Below, one piece after another: positions 59,292 through 64,000 of a stretch of DNA of 64,000 nt. Below the pieces are notes generated by a model. It saw only the letters and a program-made list of their open reading frames with translations. It was not told the origin of the DNA and searched no databases. This stretch comes from Paenibacillus sp. FSL H7-0331 (GTDB taxonomy: Bacteria > Bacillota > Bacilli > Paenibacillales > NBRC-103111): NCBI RefSeq assembly GCF_001956045.1, contig NZ_MRTH01000016.1:1-64000 (forward strand), written 5' to 3'. Both the position numbers and the translations under genes were made by a program. Each line of letters begins with the position of its first letter. Within the stretch, counting starts at the first letter, position 1.

Positions 59292-60143
59292 ATGTCAAAG
59301 AAGTCCTTTCTGAGCCCTGCGCTTGTGCTGTTGGTACCAAGTCTGGTGATCATACTGGGTGTGTTTCTGATCCCGATGCTGTATATATTGATGCAGAGCT
59401 TTCAGGATCAGCACGAGCAGTTTTCATTTGAAAATTACCTTGTCTTTGTGAAGGATCCTTATTACCTGCAAATTTTGTGGCGAACCATCAAGATCAGTTT
59501 AATGACAGTCATCGTTTGTCTGGTCCTGGGCTATCCAGTCGCTTTGTTCATGGCTCAGGCGAGTCCAAAATGGCGTGGTATCGTCACTTTTGCGATCATT
59601 TCCCCGCATTTGATCAGCGTCGTGATTCGAAACTTCGGATGGGTGATCATTCTGGGCGAGAAGGGATGGATCAACACCATTCTGATCAAGATCGGGATGG
59701 TCCACGAACCGCTGAAATTAATGTATAACGAGCTTGGCGTTGTGATCGGGCTTACCGATGCCAATATTGTCTATATGGTGTTGGCGATTGCCACAAGCTT
59801 ATATCAAATCGACGCCTCTCTCTATAAAGCGGCTGGTATTTTAGGTGCGAAACGGGCCGATAGCTTTTTCACCATCACACTGCCGCTCAGCTTGCCGGGT
59901 ATTATTGCCGGAGCGACACTCGTATTCAGCTTGTCCATGAGCGCCTTTGTCACGCCAGCCCTGATGGGAGGAACGTCAGTGAAAGTGCTGCCGGTTATCG
60001 CATATGAAAAAATAATGGCTCAATTAAATTGGCCGATGGGAGCAGCCATATCCTTCCTACTGCTGACTTCCACATTTGCTTTGGTCGCGATATTCACCAA
60101 AATCGTGGAGACGAAACGATATAAAGAGGTGTTTGCCTCATGA
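59292..60143 (+). CDS. PotB-like ABC importer permease
   Basis: 283 residues, six helices. The EAA-type loop reads Y-K-A-A-G-I-L-G-A-K-R-A-D-S-F-F near residue 180. N-terminal V-L-L-V-P-S-L-V-I-I. It starts 3 bases after the ATPase stop and overlaps the next permease by 4 bases (ATGA). Forms the pore with it. Confidence 0.9.
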   Translation: MSKKSFLSPALVLLVPSLVIILGVFLIPMLYILMQSFQDQHEQFSFENYLVFVKDPYYLQILWRTIKISLMTVIVCLVLGYPVALFMAQASPKWRGIVTFAIISPHLISVVIRNFGWVIILGEKGWINTILIKIGMVHEPLKLMYNELGVVIGLTDANIVYMVLAIATSLYQIDASLYKAAGILGAKRADSFFTITLPLSLPGIIAGATLVFSLSMSAFVTPALMGGTSVKVLPVIAYEKIMAQLNWPMGAAISFLLLTSTFALVAIFTKIVETKRYKEVFAS

Positions 60144-60943
60144 TGAAGAAAAATCCTGTGCTTACTATTTTCACTTTTGTTGTTGTACTCTTTGTCGTTT
60201 CACCTTTACTCGTGATCATTCCGACATCATGGACCTCTGTTAAATATTTATCGTTTCCGCCAGTAGGTTTTTCGTTCATGTGGTACTCGAAAATTTTGGA
60301 TCGTCCTGAGTTTATTGATGCTTTTCTTTTCAGTTTGCAGCTGGCAGCATTGTCTGCCATATTGTCCACCTTGATCGGAACGCTTGCGGCCTTGGCGCTG
60401 CATAAGTACAAATTCCCGGGTAAAGGGTGGATTAACGGTTTGCTGCTATCTCCGTTAACGGTGCCGGCATTGATTATCGGGATTGCGGCGCTCGTATTTT
60501 TTACACGAATTGGATTAGCGGGAACCTTTGTCGGCCTGCTATTGGCGCATATATTGATTTCTATTCCTTATGTGGTCAGGCTCGTGCTGACAGGATTAAG
60601 CTCGTTTGATTATACGCTGGAGCGGGCTGCGTACATCCTGGGTGCGAAGCCTCGCAATGTGTTCTGGGATATTACGCTTCCCATTCTGAAGCCTGCCATC
60701 ATGAGCGGAATGATCTTTGCCTTTTTGACTTCCTTTGATAATGTTACGGTTTCGCTGTTCCTGATTTCCCCTTCGACGACAACGCTGCCGATGGCTATTT
60801 TCAGTTACATGCAGGAGACGCTTGATCCGCTCGTAGCTTCTATTTCGTCCGTCGTGATTTTGCTTAGTCTTGTGTTTATTTTAATTTTGGAGCGAGTGTA
60901 TGGATTGGATCGTATGTTCGGTTCCAATACACATTCGCATTAA
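60140..60943 (+). CDS. PotC-like ABC importer permease
   Basis: 267 residues, six helices. EAA-loop R-A-A-Y-I-L-G-A-K-P-R-N-V-F-W near residue 158. The C-terminus L-E-R-V-Y-G-L-D-R-M-F is typical of PotC subunits. Starts inside the upstream permease stop (ATGA overlap). Confidence 0.9.
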   Translation: MMKKNPVLTIFTFVVVLFVVSPLLVIIPTSWTSVKYLSFPPVGFSFMWYSKILDRPEFIDAFLFSLQLAALSAILSTLIGTLAALALHKYKFPGKGWINGLLLSPLTVPALIIGIAALVFFTRIGLAGTFVGLLLAHILISIPYVVRLVLTGLSSFDYTLERAAYILGAKPRNVFWDITLPILKPAIMSGMIFAFLTSFDNVTVSLFLISPSTTTLPMAIFSYMQETLDPLVASISSVVILLSLVFILILERVYGLDRMFGSNTHSH

Positions 60944-60961
60944 TGGAGCTGCTTCCTTGTT

Positions 60962-62098
60962 ATGCTACTCATCAATAGAATAGAAACATATATGACTGAA
61001 TTTATGAGACTGCTCGAAGAATGCGTGAATATCGATTCACCCTCATCGAGCAAGGCTCAGAACGATAAAATGGCTGACTGGTTTACTCATCAAGTGATAA
61101 GTTTGCTTGGAGGAAATGTTGTACGTGTACCTAATCCGGAATATGGCGACCGTTTGCTGTGTGAGGTGGGTACGGGTGATAGACAAATTCTGCTTGTGGG
61201 ACATTATGATACCGTTTGGCCCTTGGGCGAAGCGGATCGCCGTCCTTTCCGTGTGGAGAGTGGACGCGCATACGGTCCTGGCGTTTATGATATGAAGGCG
61301 GGGCTGCTGCAAGCTATTTTTGCGATCAAAGCGCTTCAGGATACAGGACGATTTCCTGTGGATAAAAAAATTGTGTTGCTTATGAACAGTGATGAAGAAT
61401 TGGGAAGTCCATCCTCACGGGAATGGATCGAGGAACAGGCCCGAGAGGCGGAATACGCTTTTGTTCTGGAGCCCCCCATGGAGCCAAGCGGCGCGCTGAA
61501 GACAGCCAGAAAGGGCAGTGGCCGATACCAGTTAGTGGTCCGCGGCATTTCTGCTCATGCAGGCGTGGACCCGCAAAGCGGGGTATCCGCGATTGAAGAA
61601 ATGGCGATTCAGATTCAACGGCTGCATGCGCTGACTGATTTTAGTCGAGGAACCACGGTTAACGTCGGTGTTGTTCATGGAGGCATCGGTCGTAACGTTG
61701 TGGCTGATTATGCAGAGGCGGAAATCGATGTTCGGGTCTCATCAACTGAGGAAGCTGTAAGGCTGGAGAAGAGCCTGGAAGGGTTCACCGCTGCTCTGCC
61801 CGGAGCGCAGGTTGAACTGACCGGAGGCATGAAACGTCCGCCTATGGAGTCTACAGAGCAGAGCCATTCTTTGTTTAGGCTGGCGAGGGACATAGCGGGG
61901 TCAATCTATTCCTATCCATTGGAGGAGACGCATACGGGTGGGGTCAGTGACGGGAATTTCACGGCTTCGATCGGAACGCCTACACTGGATGGGTTAGGAT
62001 CCAGAGGAGATCATGCACACTCGCCGAATGAATATGTACGCATCGATGAAATTCCGTTTCGTACGGCACTGCTCGCTGAGCTTATTGCCCGTTCTTAA
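60962..62098 (+). CDS. M20-family metallopeptidase, carboxypeptidase-G2-like
   Basis: 378 residues. Zinc ligands H81 (G-H-Y-D-T-V-W-P), D110 (Y-D-M-K-A-G) and E146, with the general base E145 in S-D-E-E-L-G-S-P, and a dimerisation domain between about 180 and 290 (H-A-G-V-D-P). This matches the M20A group that includes carboxypeptidase G2 and ArgE/DapE-like enzymes. It follows the importer genes by 18 bases, so it likely cleaves an acyl or glutamyl bond of the imported compound. Soluble; no signal peptide. Confidence 0.9.
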   Translation: MLLINRIETYMTEFMRLLEECVNIDSPSSSKAQNDKMADWFTHQVISLLGGNVVRVPNPEYGDRLLCEVGTGDRQILLVGHYDTVWPLGEADRRPFRVESGRAYGPGVYDMKAGLLQAIFAIKALQDTGRFPVDKKIVLLMNSDEELGSPSSREWIEEQAREAEYAFVLEPPMEPSGALKTARKGSGRYQLVVRGISAHAGVDPQSGVSAIEEMAIQIQRLHALTDFSRGTTVNVGVVHGGIGRNVVADYAEAEIDVRVSSTEEAVRLEKSLEGFTAALPGAQVELTGGMKRPPMESTEQSHSLFRLARDIAGSIYSYPLEETHTGGVSDGNFTASIGTPTLDGLGSRGDHAHSPNEYVRIDEIPFRTALLAELIARS

Positions 62099-62114
62099 TA
62101 GCTCATTGTATCAG

Positions 62115-62164
62115 AAGAGGTTGTCTCAACAGTAGTTCTTGCTACTGGCGAGGCAGCCTCTTTT
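62115..62164 (+). terminator. terminator of the PotABCD-like/M20 operon
   Basis: AAGAGGTTGTCTC (62115-62127) pairs with GAGGCAGCCTCTT (62150-62162), with G-U pairs at the two differences, and the T-run continues to 62164. It starts 16 bases after the M20 stop. Confidence 0.75.
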
Positions 62165-62252
62165 AAGTATGTGCAGAGCGGATTTTCAGAAAATAGGGGG
62201 CTGATTCGTATTTATAACGATGATTTGTATTATTTCGTGTTAAAGCGGGTAT

Positions 62253-62280
62253 TTTACGGCAAATAAAGCCAATCTATAAC
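62253..62280 (+). promoter_or_regulatory. promoter candidate for yhgE-like gene
   Basis: TTTACG (62253-62258), a 16-base spacer and TATAAC (62275-62280), about 104 bases upstream of the start. No better pair was found in the 219-base gap after the terminator. Confidence 0.4.
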
Positions 62281-62383
62281 GGATAAGGTTTCTTCTCAAT
62301 CATTTCCTTTCATGATAAGATGTCACTTAAGTGTTGAGATCCTTAGCACGTTATTTCATTCCAACAGTACAGGTGGTCCATAC

Positions 62384-64000
62384 ATGCGTTCCATATGGCA
62401 AATATACAAAACAGATTGGTTAAATATTTTCAAGGTGCCTACCGGGATTTTTCTGATCATAGCCATTATTTTACTTCCATGCTTATATGATTGGGTAAAT
62501 ATTAAATCGGTTTGGGATCCGTACGCCAATACGGAAGGGGTCAAAGTAGCGGTCACGAGCGAGGACCTGGGAACAACTGTTGCGGGGAAGAGCATTAATA
62601 TCGGTAAGGAGCTACTGGACAGCTTACACAATAACAAGAAGCTTGGCTGGACCTTCGTCACCAAGGAAGAGGCGGAGAAAGGTCTGGATCGTGGCACCTA
62701 TTATGCCAGCATCTTGATACCATCCGACTTTTCCTCCAAAATCACAGGGATTGTCAACGGCAATCTGGAGCGGCCTGAAGTGATCTATAGCGTTAACGAA
62801 AAAGTGAATGCAGTCGCACCCAAGATCACTTCATCAGGTGTCTCAGCGATTACCAAGCAGATTAACGAGAATTTTACGGAAGCCGTCAGTGAAGCTTTAC
62901 TTACGAAGCTTACAGAAATCGGCATTCAGATCGAGGAGCAACTGCCCACAATTCGTAAGATCGAGACCGGCATCTTTGAACTGGAAGGCAAGCTGCCCGA
63001 GATTCAGGCTGCAGGACAAAAGGTGCTGGAGCTGGAACAGAAGCTGCCCGAGATCCATGACAAGGCGCAAATCATTCTTGAAGTGGAGCAAAAAATTCCC
63101 GAGATCAATCAAGCCGCTCAATATGTTCTGAAAATCCAGCAAAATTGGCCGAAAATCAATGAGGCGCTCTCGGAAATTGTAGTTATTCAGAATAAACTAC
63201 CTGAGATCAAACAGGCCGTCGCCCGAATTCAGGAGCTGGATGATAATTTTGACAAGGTAGCCAATACGATTGCTCTTGCCTCAGATAAAGCGGGTAAGGC
63301 TATCGAGATCGTGACGGCTGCCCAGAATGCTTTGCCACGAATTGCTGAAATCGCTGATGAAGGCACCGCAATCGCCAATGAACTAAACAAGTTTCTTACA
63401 GCCAACGAGGAGACGTTCAAGCTGATTGCTCCGCTGGTTAAGCAAAATTTAACGTTGGCGCAGCAAGCGGCGGATGCCACCACGCTGCTAACAGACAGGC
63501 TGTTGAATATCGATCCGGCTTTGCTGCCAACCGCAGCAGAGGTAACAGCCTTGAAGGACAGGCTATCCACAGTTGTGCGATTGCTGGGACACACCTCATC
63601 GCTGCTTAGCCGAATCAACAGCTATATCCCGGGTCAGCCATTGAATGATCATATAGCGCGGCTGCAAACAATTGAGAAAAATATGAATCTGCAAATCGCA
63701 ATTTTGGGCGCGATCGCAACCGATCTGGAGAATGGGAGAACGCCCCTTAGGGATGCGGTTAAACGCTTGAACGAGCTATCCCAAAATACGAGTGCTGCGT
63801 TAGGGATTATTCTCTCCAAGTACGATAGTGAGATTGTACCCAACCTGACCAAGGGGATCGAAATACTGAAAACCGTTAACGTTACGACCTCCGATATTCT
63901 TCAGACGGCCAAAGGCAAGCTCCCCGATATTAAGGCAATTCTTGAGGACGTGAAGAGTGGACTTGAATTCGGGCAAGCAGAATTGAATAAGATCCAGGAG
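62384..64000 (+). CDS. YhgE/Pip-family membrane protein (3' end outside window)
   Basis: 539 codons to the window edge without a stop. N-terminal helix (about 20-38, with G-I-F-L-I-I-A-I-I-L-L-P-C-L-Y-D-W) and the family extracellular start W-V-N-I-K-S-V-W-D-P-Y. Then comes a long helical ectodomain with six 17-residue repeats (residues 187-288). The usual C-terminal helices should follow outside the window. YhgE/Pip proteins include phage infection protein and type VII secretion (EsaA-like) relatives. ATG follows AGGTGG. The open frame has no stop, so stop-to-stop gene lists miss it. Confidence 0.88.
   Translation, partial: MRSIWQIYKTDWLNIFKVPTGIFLIIAIILLPCLYDWVNIKSVWDPYANTEGVKVAVTSEDLGTTVAGKSINIGKELLDSLHNNKKLGWTFVTKEEAEKGLDRGTYYASILIPSDFSSKITGIVNGNLERPEVIYSVNEKVNAVAPKITSSGVSAITKQINENFTEAVSEALLTKLTEIGIQIEEQLPTIRKIETGIFELEGKLPEIQAAGQKVLELEQKLPEIHDKAQIILEVEQKIPEINQAAQYVLKIQQNWPKINEALSEIVVIQNKLPEIKQAVARIQELDDNFDKVANTIALASDKAGKAIEIVTAAQNALPRIAEIADEGTAIANELNKFLTANEETFKLIAPLVKQNLTLAQQAADATTLLTDRLLNIDPALLPTAAEVTALKDRLSTVVRLLGHTSSLLSRINSYIPGQPLNDHIARLQTIEKNMNLQIAILGAIATDLENGRTPLRDAVKRLNELSQNTSAALGIILSKYDSEIVPNLTKGIEILKTVNVTTSDILQTAKGKLPDIKAILEDVKSGLEFGQAELNKIQE
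62942..63247 (+). repeat. six 51-base repeats coding 17-residue coiled-coil units
   Basis: Each unit begins (L/I/W)-P-x-I and runs exactly 17 residues: starts at 62942, 62993, 63044, 63095, 63146 and 63197. A degenerate seventh follows. The L-P-E-I turn at each boundary and the heptad-like hydrophobics between suggest stacked helices with Pro caps. Confidence 0.85.

Noticed and set aside
1..64000. CRISPR arrays, tRNA, rRNA, prophage or intact insertion sequences
   Set aside because: No regularly spaced repeats, cloverleaf-like sequences, rRNA-like stretches, integrase, capsid or transposase genes were seen on either strand.

Overview
The window reads as chromosome of a Gram-positive, spore-former-type member of the Bacillales, most likely Paenibacillus or a close relative. 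Ribosome binding sites are AGGAGG-like, TTG and GTG starts are common, lipoproteins carry L-x-G/A-C lipoboxes, and sigma-A promoters are recognisable. The gene mix is typical of that group: YesMN-type sensor pairs beside sugar ABC importers without their own ATPase, a Bce module, an S-layer-anchored LRR protein, YitT and YhgE/Pip. No rRNA, tRNA, CRISPR array, intact insertion sequence or prophage was found. Six histidine kinases lie in 64 kb.

Layout. 1-2.7 kb: hydrolase remnant, malate:quinone oxidoreductase (mqo), and a decayed DUF2281/Doc toxin-antitoxin pair. 3.1-12.7 kb: one rightward carbohydrate locus with a fosmidomycin-resistance-type MFS exporter behind a coupled leader ORF, two MalF/MalG-like permeases, a cre-controlled binding lipoprotein, a YesM kinase and YesN regulator, an SDR dehydrogenase and a ThuA-like protein. 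12.8-19.6 kb: an SDR that has lost most of its catalytic tetrad, a 7TM kinase with a BTAD-output regulator, a CPBP protease, and a degenerating MarR/LLM-monooxygenase/FMN-reductase locus. 19.8-25 kb: a secreted LRR-SLH protein and a large hybrid kinase with two kinase modules. 25-29.6 kb: a Bce-type antimicrobial peptide sensing and detoxification module (regulator, kinase, ATPase, permease) on the minus strand.

30.4-38.3 kb is a complete sialic acid catabolic operon: lyase NanA, an SGNH esterase, an ABC importer (binding protein and two permeases, no ATPase), epimerase NanE, ROK kinase NanK, an RpiR regulator and YhcH. 38.4-42.3 kb holds an HD-domain protein with a LysR gene, an SRPBCC protein, and a MarR/pirin pair. 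42.4-49 kb holds YitT, a VanR/VanS/VanY-like set without ligase genes, and a second 7TM kinase whose regulator has a LuxR output. 49.1-53.7 kb: a CcdC-like protein behind a promoter bracketed by two identical-type dyads, a Cof-type HAD phosphatase, and a two-gene OpuA-type osmoprotectant importer whose substrate-binding domain is fused to the permease and circularly permuted. 54-62 kb: a 36-residue membrane protein, a WYL regulator, DinB, and an IclR regulator divergent from a PotABCD-like importer with an M20 peptidase. The window ends inside a YhgE/Pip-like membrane protein with six 17-residue repeats.

Most of this is recognisable Bacillales biology. The strongest unexplained signals are regulatory (the ccdC double operator, the shared MarR sites, the 20-bp-spaced direct repeats) and architectural (tetrad-less SDR, double-kinase hybrid, output swap between paralogous two-component systems). 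All functions are inferred from motifs read by eye; no database search was run.
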